Source: Bolinopsis microptera (Eukaryota; Ctenophora; Tentaculata; Lobata; Bolinopsidae). From it: a stretch of 64,000 nt of DNA. Position 1 is the stretch's first letter. Each line of letters starts with the position of its first letter. Below are positions 33,601 through 42,009 of this stretch, one piece after another. The notes under the pieces were generated by a model, which was given only the letters and a program-made list of their open reading frames with translations, was not told where the DNA came from and ran no database searches. The stretch is from NCBI RefSeq assembly GCF_026151205.1, contig NC_087082.1, positions 10,610,901-10,674,900 on the forward strand. Reading direction: 5' to 3'. The position numbers and the translations under genes are program-made.

Positions 33601-34689
33601 TTCACATTTCCACCTGTTTTTCACGGTCGCACCATCGGTTAGCATGTCACCCTTATCGACACCACTCCCAGAGCAGCTTTCACAGCTCACTGACACCTGC
33701 TGGGATTTGTCTGGGGCTACATTATGTACTAACTTTGTGCTGAGCAGCTTCTCTAGCCAATTCTGTCCACAGAACTTTACAATCCACGGTCTTCCAAACA
33801 AACTGGGGAAGTCCTCTGCTACATAGAGCTGCATTCCATGAGCTTTTTCACCGTTCAACTCTACATTAACTACAGCACAGCCGTCAACTGTTTTGATTTG
33901 TCCGTTTGCAACCCGTAATGTTTGCCTGCTGGGTGTAAGTGTTAAATTGGCCAAGCCACAAGATAATAATGTACGTTTGCTCACAACAGACACTGCAGAC
34001 CCTGAATCGAACTCCATAGACAGAAGTTTACCGTTGATTTCTACTTCTACATACGGTTTGCTTAACTCAATCATATTGACATTCGGAAACACATTATCAG
34101 AAACTAAACTTAAGTCAGACTTATCAGTGGTAATAGTGGAATCGGGATCACAAACAAGATAACTAAAATCAAAGGCATTAAACACCTTATCCCTCACATA
34201 CATATTTGAAGATTTCGAATCAGTTAAATGAGTAAGTTTAGAGAAATCAGCACACAGATAAGAACATGTATTAGCATTACCTTTTTCAATCTCAACTGAA
34301 TTACACTCATTGTCATGATCATACTCGGGGTAAAGCTCATTGTCCAAGGCATTTTCACAATTCTCATCCATACCGAACTCATAACTCTCCGAACTCGACT
34401 CTCCTTGTTCAATGTTGTGAACAATGCTGTTTTGCTTGCAATTCTTGGAGATGTGTCCAATACGTTTGCAGATATGACACCGGACTTGACAATTTTCACC
34501 AATATGTCCACGAAGTCCGCACCGTCTACATTTAAGTCCCTTTTGCATTCCACTTTTCTGCTTTCCACCCGAACCACCTGAACTTTCCCCCTTCTTCCCA
34601 TAGAGGTTTTTCATTGTTCTTTTGAATGTTGGTTTCACAAAGTTCACTGATCTCGATGACTCTCCCGGTGATAACGTGCTATTCATGAA
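30697..34689 (-). CDS. pol: Gypsy nucleocapsid-protease-RT-RNase H-integrase polyprotein, capsid absent
   Basis: 1330 residues from the first in-frame ATG (34689; an in-frame TAA lies about 45 bases further upstream). Two zinc knuckles (CRRCGLRGHIGENC, CHICKRIGHISKNC) stand within the first 90 residues. Then come protease MEFDSGSAVSVVS, RT with FSKIDIKKAYNNLL and CRIDDILVSG (RIDD replaces the usual YxDD first residue), RNase H LDTDASIGGIGAVL, and integrase with YVYWPRL, DFAGPF, VTDNGPQF and SPKSNGICERL. The reading frame is unbroken. Unusually, nothing resembling a capsid domain lies between the LTR and the knuckles: only 77 bases separate LTR and ATG. It probably depends on another copy for capsid. 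Confidence 0.93.
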   Translation of the reverse strand, partial: FMNSTLSPGESSRSVNFVKPTFKRTMKNLYGKKGESSGGSGGKQKSGMQKGLKCRRCGLRGHIGENCQVRCHICKRIGHISKNCKQNSIVHNIEQGESSSESYEFGMDENCENALDNELYPEYDHDNECNSVEIEKGNANTCSYLCADFSKLTHLTDSKSSNMYVRDKVFNAFDFSYLVCDPDSTITTDKSDLSLVSDNVFPNVNMIELSKPYVEVEINGKLLSMEFDSGSAVSVVSKRTLLSCGLANLTLTPSRQTLRVANGQIKTVDGCAVVNVELNGEKAHGMQLYVAEDFPSLFGRPWIVKFCGQNWLEKLLSTKLVHNVAPDKSQQVSVSCESCSGSGVDKGDMLTDGATVKNRWKCENTCTRVDQCRSIAQLKQSEVFKSGLGLVKGVQASLVLKDNSKPIMMKARSLPYALRNKVESELNDMVEAKILTKVEDSPWGTPIVPLKKDGGQSVRICGDYKSTLNKCISTRQYPLPTVEECLNAVQGGQTFSKIDIKKAYNNLLIRNEDRVLTTLNTHKGLYQWNRLPDGINSASAIFQSCMDDTLWGVPMTCCRIDDILVSGRNESDHLINLNNVRSRLEQRGFKCKTEKTSFMQKEVVYLGHVVSAEGIKPVKSKVESMLMAPEPRNVDELISFLGAVNYYRRYLPNLSSVIAPIERLRAKNVKWVWTNTEKTAFKILKNLLASNRVLTFYNPKLPLKLDTDASIGGIGAVLSHIMLNGDERPIEFISRTLSPAERNYAQVDKEALAIVWAIKRLHIYLYMRQFTLVTDHRALVRIFGDKPIPEMTAGRLTRWALFLMNYQYDIQYRNTKDHANADMLSRLPKSVTHPVRERDEFGDMFALTMSETLLNAELVANDTRKDPILSRVLEYTLNGWPKNLKCDGDLKAFWTRRDELSHELGCLTWGARVVIPAKLRSTVMDILHATHIGVTGMKSLARSYVYWPRLDTQIEDTARTCETCAKYGKNMTKVVDHPWAKSSAPFQRVHADFAGPFLGSMWLLLVDSYSKWPEVVQMNTNTTSSATIRAFRFIFSRTGIPICLVTDNGPQFVSDETEGYLKSCGIKHVTVPTYSPKSNGICERLVQSFKSALKKMSVTSKDVCKNLNDFLLTYRNTPHSSTGQTPAVLAFNRTLRSKLHQIKPTDRMREQELQSEKLQVAINEHPRTREFRENQLIFAKMDDKSHWEQARVIKRLGDNSNNYVVQHADAIKPQKTLLTREIARSDIKFQKLHETRERRRMNALNLGVPNGNRLEAVAKPASPVKDTSPAKVTERPQPKVASPLKTNDKQVRVSELSKPTATGGAPLPEPRLGPTRSAKSDAITKMKTMS

Positions 34690-34766
34690 TTGAGCCTCCC
34701 TGTCTTTCAAACCAGCTTTTTTGACAGCATGTGACGGTTAGTGGCTCTTTTGTCCTCGTCGCCATT

Positions 34767-34883
34767 TGTTGTAGCGTGAGCGTAGAAATAAAACAAGTTG
34801 TTAACACGTAATCATAGAGGCTAGGGAAGAACAAATCGTTAATAACAAATTATGATAGCAATCAATGTTCAATATATATAACA
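34767..34883 (-). repeat. Gypsy 5' LTR (117 bp)
   Basis: Identical to 30113-30229. It would carry the promoter for the minus-strand transcript; its AT-rich TATATATA string near the outer edge is a candidate TATA element. Confidence 0.95.
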
Positions 34884-34888
34884 AGACT

Positions 34889-37479
34889 GACTCAGGCAAC
34901 AGTAGTTTCTTAAACCTGAGTGTTAGAGGATTCTTTTCTAAGAACTTTACTGTTTTGTTTACCATTTTCAAATCTGCGATGGTCCCTTCAGTCACAGAAT
35001 TACTAGCAAAACATGTAGCATAAGCTACATCTGGCCGTGTCTGTGTTGATACCCACAACAACTGTCCGCACACAGTTCTCAGTTGTTGCTTTTCTTTCTC
35101 GTTGATTGGGAGCGTATTTCGATTCACTCGGGTGGGGTCGATCTCTATTCTTGAAATCTGGTCTGCATACCCCAGTTGTGATACCAGAATTCCAGATTGT
35201 GTTTGCTTTACATCAAGACCAGTATAAGCAAATTCAACTTCGACCTCCGTACTTAGACGAAACTTCTTGAACTTCAGTTCCCCAATAACTTCCCTTTCAA
35301 ACTTCTTGCTTCCACTGAACATCAGATCGTCAACATGCACAGCAATGATACCCTCAAGTTTTCCTTCATCATACCAGAACATGAATGACTCATCATATGA
35401 CGATACCACAACATTTAACTTCACTAGAGTATCACGAAGCTCAACATACCACATTCTAGGTCCGTCTACTAACCCGTAAATACATTTGTTCAGTTTCCAG
35501 ATTTTCCTCGTTTCAGCTTCCTTCGGAGGAATAATGAAGACATCTCTTGAAATCTTCTTGCCTTGCAAAAAGGCAGCCTGAACATCGATGTGTTGTAACT
35601 TCCAACTTTCTGTTGCAACTATTGTAAGGAGCAGTCTTATAGAGTCCCTATTACATGTTGAGGAGTCCTTTCGTATGTTGCTACTATTTTCTTGATAACC
35701 AAGTGCCACTAAACGAGCTTTAACAGAACCTTCTGCTTTCTTTGTAATTACCCAACGAACACCAACATTGGACTGTTCGTTTGCATCAACTTCCACGTAA
35801 ACCTTGTTTACTTTGAACTTCTCAAGCTCTGCTAGCTTGGCATCTACAACTGCTTGGTCATACATACTCACACTGGACAGCAACACCTCTTCTTCTGTTT
35901 CTGGTGACAGGTCATCTCTCCAATTCACAGCAAGCTCATACCAATCCACACATTGGATGCTCTCCTCACCATCAAGTTGAATATTTACACAGTTTTTGTA
36001 ACTGCCAGTTGATTTTCCAGCACGGCTATGGATATTTAAAGCTTTATGCCAGATCTCACCATCCTCCTCTGGATACTTTGGAAGAAACTCCACGTGACTT
36101 CTTGCTTTAGGAAGTCCTGATTTGTGCTGAGGTCTGATTGTTGCTGTTGTCTCACTTTGAGGCAGTGTTTCTGTTTCCGGTACAGAAACTGCTGTTTCCA
36201 TAGAGCAAGATGGTTGATCCTCTAGGAAATTTCTCTGCGTCTCTAATGGGGATTTTGGTGAACTTGATACAATACTCGGGTTAGGTTGCCTAACAACTGA
36301 CTCTGAGGTAATGGGATATCCTGTTGTTGTATCCCTGGTTAGATGACACGCACTGCACTTATAATACTGATTTCCATGCTTTAATATATATAAATGAGTA
36401 ATGTCTCTCCCCAGTATAACACCTGGCCCACTCCATTTTGCAGATCCTTTTCTCTTGTACATCACCTTTTCACCGTTGCTATAATACTCATCATTGCTTG
36501 TCCGAACTTGGCTTTGCAGAGCTCTACGTATCTTGTTGCTACTTTCACACTTTGCAAATGCTTGCCTTGCACTGTGCATTGCATTAACATTATCAGCCAC
36601 GGTTTTACTCACCGTTGCTTCTTCTAAAGCTGGCAGTCTATCATCGATGACATTCGGAAGTGAAGGGTTACGGCCCATTGTCAACTGATTTGCAGAAAAC
36701 CCACCAAACATCTGCATGGAGTTTTTCGCACTTAGTGCCCAACACAATGCAACTTCCCAGTTGCATTTTGAATCTTCCTTCGTTTTTACCATCATCTCTG
36801 TCAGCATCTTATGATGACGTTCTACAATCCCATTGCTCCAAGGGCTCTCGGCAGCTGAATTTTGCACATCCACATTGAATCTTTGACACATCTCAGTAAA
36901 CTCCTCATTTAACGGAGTAGTTCGCTGTTTATTAGTCTCATGATTGAAATACTGATATCTGGATATTATCCGGTTGGAAGAGACAAGGACAAGTCCTTGT
37001 CTCTTCCAACCGGATAATATCCAGATATCAGTAAACTCCTCATTGGCGAACTCTCCACCATTATCAGCCATGAATTTCTTTGGATTTCCAAAGATGGATA
37101 TCCATCCAGAGCAAATTCCTTGGATGATTGTCTCTTTCTTCTTATTGTAGATTATTCTAGCTGCTGAATATCTTGTCACCGAATCAATCATATGCAAGAT
37201 ATACACATTTGGAGTGCCAGGAACATTCTTAAGATCCATTGCAACACATTCGTTGAACACCTTTCCTCTTGGGAGACCCACCACTGGTCTTGACTTGGGT
37301 TTCTTGTACATCAGACATATTTTACAACTGCTGGATACCTCATCAATTGCTTTCATGTATTCTGGTCTCTTAAATCCTGCAGTTTTCAGCAATGTTTTCA
37401 GTTTATCACTAGGAGGGTGTGAGAATTGTTTGTGGATTTTTTTCCACTTTCCTCCTAATCTCCTTTTCGTCAGTACCAA
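34889..37479 (-). pseudogene. Copia integrase and reverse transcriptase
   Basis: The integrase has the HHCC finger (HKQFSHPPSDKLK...CKICLMYKKP), MDLKNVPG, ADNGGEF and NSAAESPWSNGIVERHH for D, D and E. RT follows with GVRWVITKKAEGSVKARLVALGYQ, IDVQAAFLQG, CIYGLVDGPRMWY and VHVDDLMFSG (VDD intact). It runs to PLTLRFKKL and PESV, where the gypsy element was inserted. Its start lies in a different frame from protease, through an indel around 37475-37490. A 45-codon insertion sits between the second Asp and the Glu of integrase, which would abolish the normal spacing. Confidence 0.93.
36910..37044. repeat. 135-bp in-frame insertion in integrase with a snap-back palindrome
   Basis: The 16 bases CAGTAAACTCCTCATT occur at 36894-36909 and again at 37029-37044, exactly 135 bases apart. 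Between them lies a perfect inverted repeat with 40-bp arms (36951-36990 and 36993-37032) and a 2-base centre. The insertion adds 45 codons without a stop, placed between NEEFTD and the duplicated NEEFTE of the integrase core. Confidence 0.9.
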
Positions 37480-37995
37480 ACAAACCTTCTTCGCTGATTG
37501 TCATCACCAGATGTGGGGTCTTTCGATCTGGCGGCCCAATGGTCATGCGTCTTTTATTACAAAGAGGAACGCAATAGTGCTTTGATTTAGTTTCAAACAA
37601 ATCAACACAATCTCCACTGAATCTCATTGTATCATTTGTGAAATCCAACACAGCACCAGCTCTCTTTAACGATGCTTTACTGAGAAGCAACTGCAGTTCT
37701 TTCTCAACAATGTTTGCTTCTATCCGAACATCTGTCTTTCCTTTTCGCCCAGGGATGATAGTCTTTTCTGTGGAAATGACTTCGAGTCCATCCCCAAATC
37801 TAAAAGGCGTCGAGCAAGGTTCACTAACCATCATTTTCAGTTGTTTTTCTTCCAGAGTTTCTCTGTAGTGATTTACCCAGTTCCTACCAACAACTGTCTT
37901 TGTACATCCAGAATCAATAACTGGGCATATTTCAAAACTGGTTCCACTTGGAGGAAATTTCAGAAATGCTTTTATCAATCCAATTTTGGAAATTT
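37409..37995 (-). pseudogene. Copia aspartic protease
   Basis: Shows ICPVIDSGCTKTVVG, the copia protease active site, in the same frame as gag. A DNA element separates it from gag (gag ends GHISK, this piece begins with SKIGLIKAF). It overlaps the integrase ORF in another frame, reflecting an indel. Confidence 0.88.
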
Positions 37996-39964
37996 TAGAA
38001 TGTTTGAACTTTATACTTTGAAAATCTGCAATATTGGAGACATCAATCTACTCTATCATGCAAAAATAGCTCATTCTATCATCGACACTAAAACAATTCT
38101 CAAAAGTGTGCTCTACTTCATAACGTCTCTAGATAAGGCCTTTACTTGAACTAAACCCAAATTTTGTGTGTTAGTATATGAGATTTCATTTTTATAGACT
38201 GATATAAAGCCCAATCAAGGAGAAAGAGCTAACATGGGGAAAATGTGGTTTAAAAAATTTTGTCACTCCGTAACAAAAAAGTGTCAAAAAGTTATCTATT
38301 CTCTTAACTACACGCCTATTGCATTCCATATTTTCTGAAGTATCTCAGTGACCTTACACTAAGATTTTCCAACATTTTCGATTGATAACATTATAATTTA
38401 AGAAGAGATATGATGAGCCAAACTTTGGTCACTCCGTAACGCTGTGTTACAGAGTGACAAATTCAAGGGACATTGTCACTCCGTAACGAATTTTTTATTG
38501 ACATTTCAAGATTTACAGTTGTTATTGATCTGGTTTTTAATATTGATGCCAGATTGCATAATACCTAGCTTGTCAGCTGACACCACTGTCAAGGGTTGTC
38601 GGTATTTCAGTACATGACGTGATCTGATCCTACGTGCTTATCTGTTAGACGACACCAATCTTCAGGGCGTGAGATATTTGAGAACTTGATGTGATCCAAA
38701 CAAGTTAGATAATTTTAGTTATCCTTTAATTTAAAGTTCAATTTAAATGTCTGGGAATATGGGATCGGATCACATTATCATGTATTTACCTAGGCGCTAG
38801 CTTTAATTAGGTGCACTCTATGATACGACCAACCTTGTAATTATGTAATCACCTAATCACGCTCTACCTGAAGCATGGTGCCTGGGGCTATTGAGATATG
38901 AGCCGAAACACAAGGAAAGATCACGTATTTTTGGATAAGTTGCAGCATGACCTGATCACATCTTAACGCTATTTCAAGTGTACTATTAACTATAGTACAC
39001 CATCTTAGTACTTTAGTATATATCAAACACACACATTGACGTCTATTAACTATAGACTGGGCTATTAACTATAGCCTGTACTATTAACTATAGTACACCA
39101 TCTTAGTTGCTAAATCAGTTGCTAGTTTCTGATTTACCTTACGACATGTAATGGCTTTGACGGGGAAAGGGAGGGCTCGTATATGTAGAGAGAAAAAGAA
39201 GATGGATCCTGTTAAGTGGGCAGACTACAAGAGGAAAGATGCTTTGAGAAAGTCAAACTATAGGAGGACAGCTGAAAAAAATGATCCAGTCCTGTTTGAA
39301 AGCATCAAGCTTAATGAACAAGCAAGACAGATTAAATCGAGGGAGAAAGTTAAGAAGCAAGAGTCAGATAATAGCAGTCCTGCTTTCTCATCAAAATCTT
39401 CGAAGGCGAGAAGCGTGGTAAGGGTATCAAGACACATCAATAAATTTGTGTGTCTACCTTGTTTAAGTGTTATCTATCTAATTTTGAAAAGAATTCTACT
39501 ATTTAGAGCCAGGAACAGGATGAAAAATGATGAAAAATTCGAGTGGAATGAGAGACTGTTTGATGCGTCACTCCGTAACAGTCACTCCGTAACAATCCCC
39601 AAAATTTTTGAAGCCTCAAATTTTTTATTCCTTAGGCAATACACACTTTTTCTTGATTAATTATTGAAGGAAATTGTCTGAAAAGTGCCTGGAAGCCGTC
39701 AAAATGCAACTTTCAAGAATATCTGAGATAAAAATTAGGTCAGAATATGGGTGTACCAAAATCTGAAAATTTATCTAGTCACTCCGTAACGAAATTTCGA
39801 CTTTTAATTACTCAAAAACGGATTGATTTCTCACTATTTTCTTTGGCAGATATGTAAATCGTAGGTTTGAAAAGCCTTAGAAACATAATTTAACCAATAA
39901 TGAACCTGTTTTCTTGGACATTTTTCGGAAAAAATGGGTAAAATTGTCACACCGTAACATTCTA
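37996..39964. mobile_element. DNA transposon-like element with eight GTCACTCCGTAAC motifs
   Basis: Its ends share an inverted TAGAATGTT (37996-38004 and 39956-39964). The flanks carry a near-duplicate TTTTG(G)AAAT, so the exact boundary is uncertain by a few bases. The copia gag-protease frame is interrupted exactly here. Motifs GTCACTCCGTAAC or close variants lie at 38262, 38429, 38447 (inverted), 38476, 39567, 39581, 39778 and 39946. One ORF is inside (39151). Confidence 0.72.
39151..39660 (+). CDS. ORF in DNA element, basic N-terminus of a possible transposase
   Basis: 169 codons from ATG. The first 90 residues are strongly basic with repeated Arg/Lys-rich helical stretches (ARICREKKKMDPVKWADYKR, RKSNYRRTAEKND, RQIKSREKVKKQE), as expected of a DNA-binding region. 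The rest looks like read-through of an intron or non-coding DNA (a GTAAGG donor-like site near 39418 and a TATTTAG acceptor-like site near 39507). Only a fragment of a gene; assignment to a transposase family is not possible by eye. Confidence 0.4.
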   Translation: MALTGKGRARICREKKKMDPVKWADYKRKDALRKSNYRRTAEKNDPVLFESIKLNEQARQIKSREKVKKQESDNSSPAFSSKSSKARSVVRVSRHINKFVCLPCLSVIYLILKRILLFRARNRMKNDEKFEWNERLFDASLRNSHSVTIPKIFEASNFLFLRQYTLFLD

Positions 39965-40948
39965 TAGTTTTGAAATATGCCCAACTGCACATGCTAATGA
40001 CTCATATACAAGAGAACCAAGGTTCGTATCACTCATCAGGCACTCTTCAGGAATCTCAACAACATCTTCAGATTCAGACACCACCATAAATGTTAAGAAT
40101 GCACCCTCTGCTTCCATGGCCGTAACATTCTCAGCACCATCTTGTGCGAAATACTGTGCATTATCTGTTGAACTTGAAGAAGCTCTGTTCTTGCTTGTGC
40201 ACCATCTCGCAATATGGTTTTTATCGCCACAAGCATAGCATCCAGTATACGCACTCTTTTGTCGATTATACGGATGATGATGATTCCCACGTCCTCTTGA
40301 CATCCTTCTGTAGTTTCCTCGTCCACCTCTTGGGGTTGAGTTGTATGTATAGTTACATTCCTCATGTTCCACCTTCACTGACGCAGGCGGTGTGGAAAGG
40401 TTCGATTGGACGGAGAAGATTTTCCCGATCGTTTCACACATATCTTTATAAGTAAGATCCTTTACAGTTGCCAAAGCGAGATCATATTTTTCTGACGGAA
40501 GGTTAGCGCTGTTAAGGAATCTGAAGGCCAGAACTGCTTCAGGAAGAGTGATTTTGTGTCTCCTGAGATCCGCTAGCAACTTCTCAAACTCAGATATGTA
40601 ACTCTGTAGAGACAACCCTTCTGGTCTCACATTATTTTCAAACTTACCGTAAACTCGGTAACAGGTTTGAGCTGAGTCCTCTAAATAGATTTTGTCAAGA
40701 TGACTTAAAATCTTCGCTATTGTATCCTCTGCAATTAGGACATCTTTCCCCAATGATCGTACTGTATCCTTTATCTTCCCTTGTTTCAATTCTAAGAGCA
40801 ACGCAGTTCCTTGTCTCTTTTTCTCTAAACCCGTGAACTCTTGCCACAGCTGCAGGTCTAACTTCCAATTGCAGTAGTCCTGATCCTCACTGTATGCCGG
40901 TGGGGCTTTGTAATTACTAGTTACTCTAACTGTCTCTGGGGGTGCCAT
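39965..40948 (-). CDS. gag: Copia gag with CCHC knuckle (interrupted polyprotein start)
   Basis: Start taken as the ATG at 40948; the more upstream in-frame codons overlap the primer site right after the LTR. The protein shows a copia-type gag core (NWKLDLQLWQEF, LDKIYLEDSAQTCYRVYGKF, YISEFEKLLADLRRH, LPSEKYDLALATV), an RG-rich stretch (PRGGRGNYRRMSRGRGN) and the knuckle CYACGDKNHIARWC. The frame is open to the DNA element at 39964, beyond which protease continues. Confidence 0.92.
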
Positions 40949-40970
40949 TGCGTCCTTCTCTGCTACCACT

Positions 40971-41135
40971 TGTTAACTTTAAATGGATCACTATGCAATG
41001 AAACACACCAGTTGTTACAAGTAATTATCAAACCCCACAGACAACATGTTTGTGGTACATTCTGAAATAGAACACAATTAGTATATATTATATCGACTAT
41101 CATAAATATATAAACCAAATATATAGCAATTCACA
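40971..41135 (-). repeat. Copia 5' LTR (165 bp)
   Basis: Matches 29152-29316 at 164 of 165 positions, implying a fairly recent insertion in spite of the broken coding region. The adjoining inner sequence TGGTAGCAGAG (about 40956-40968 on the minus strand) is the primer site. Confidence 0.95.
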
Positions 41136-42009
41136 GTCACTACCTGTCTCGGAGCAAACCCACTTCCGTTGTAGTACTTCTGCGGGCAAACAAGGGACTT
41201 CCGAGCAAGGTCAAAGCCTGGGAGATATGTCTCTATGCGGAGATGGGCCTAGATTGAGTTCCTAGTATGGGATTTAGCGAAAGTTCCTGGTGAAGAATTC
41301 TAGGAGGTTACCCAAAAGGGTTATCCCTATCCAGTCTTGTCGACTGTTCCACAAATTTGAAGATATGATTGTAGTTTACTGTTGTAAAGGTAGAGTTTAC
41401 CAATTATCCTCATTTATGAACGTCATGATCTGGATGCACTTGCAGAGGAGGTGCTAGGATGTTCTGCTTCTCCTGAAAAGTGTTCACAATCTTGCGTCTC
41501 GAATTTGACGTTGTTTGCCACGTTCTGAAAATAAACTAGTGGGCTGTTACCTATCCTGAAAGCGGCCATGTTAGGCATATGATGTGAGTTCCAGAAAAAT
41601 TAAAGTTCCTGTATTTATATTTGTGGAGGAACATCACAAGTGGAATGTTCCTTTGTCACTGAGAGTGGCCTAATTGGGAGGAAGGTTTCTGGTCCTATGG
41701 CCATGGGGATTTTGTTGGATTGATCGTCCCTAGCGAATTCGTCCGCTAGTTCTTTATCGTATACTCAGTCATGTCCTGGAACGGAGTTCTACTCGATGAG
41801 AAAACCTAGTGAGTTGAGTTGGTCTGAGATGTTCAGAACGAACCTTGCTGTCACTGTATGAACCTACTCAATTTTTTTGTTAAAAGAAATAAAGTTACCA
41901 AGACCATATTAATACCAATCTTATTTAGCAATGTATGTTCATTAGTAGACTAAGAACAACCGCAAGTCATTACATAAAGACTCAATTCATTTGGAAAGCA
42001 GTGAGAGGG
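41136..42009. other. Upstream region of the threonyl-tRNA synthetase gene
   Basis: Not coding as far as I can see. It should hold the promoter and 5' UTR for the gene starting at 42010, now separated from the HhH gene by the 12 kb copia insertion. Confidence 0.45.

Larger units (their letters stand above)
30113..34883 (-). mobile_element. Complete young Ty3/gypsy element with identical LTRs
   Basis: LTRs of 117 bp at 30113-30229 and 34767-34883 are identical base for base. The host duplication is AGACT (30108-30112 and 34884-34888). Removing one duplication and the element restores the copia frame. The 3' LTR is preceded by a purine tract (GAAGGGAGAT) and the 5' LTR is followed by TGGCGACGAGGAC, a likely primer site. 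There is one long ORF and no env. Confidence 0.96.
29152..41135 (-). mobile_element. Ty1/copia LTR retrotransposon with nested insertions
   Basis: 165-bp LTRs at 29152-29316 and 40971-41135 differ at one base. They are flanked by the 5-bp duplication GTCAC (29147-29151 and 41136-41140). Order on the minus strand is gag, protease, integrase, RT, RNase H, which defines copia. The sequence after the 5' LTR, TGGTAGCAGAG, fits a half initiator-Met primer site. Subtracting the gypsy element (30113-34883) and the DNA element (37996-39964) leaves about 5.2 kb, normal for copia. The coding region has a frameshift between protease and integrase and stops in RNase H, so it is inactive. Confidence 0.95.

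Noticed and set aside
30697-34883. Endogenous retrovirus with env
   Set aside because: Only nucleocapsid-to-integrase is present; the 467 bases between the stop and the 3' LTR hold no envelope-like ORF.
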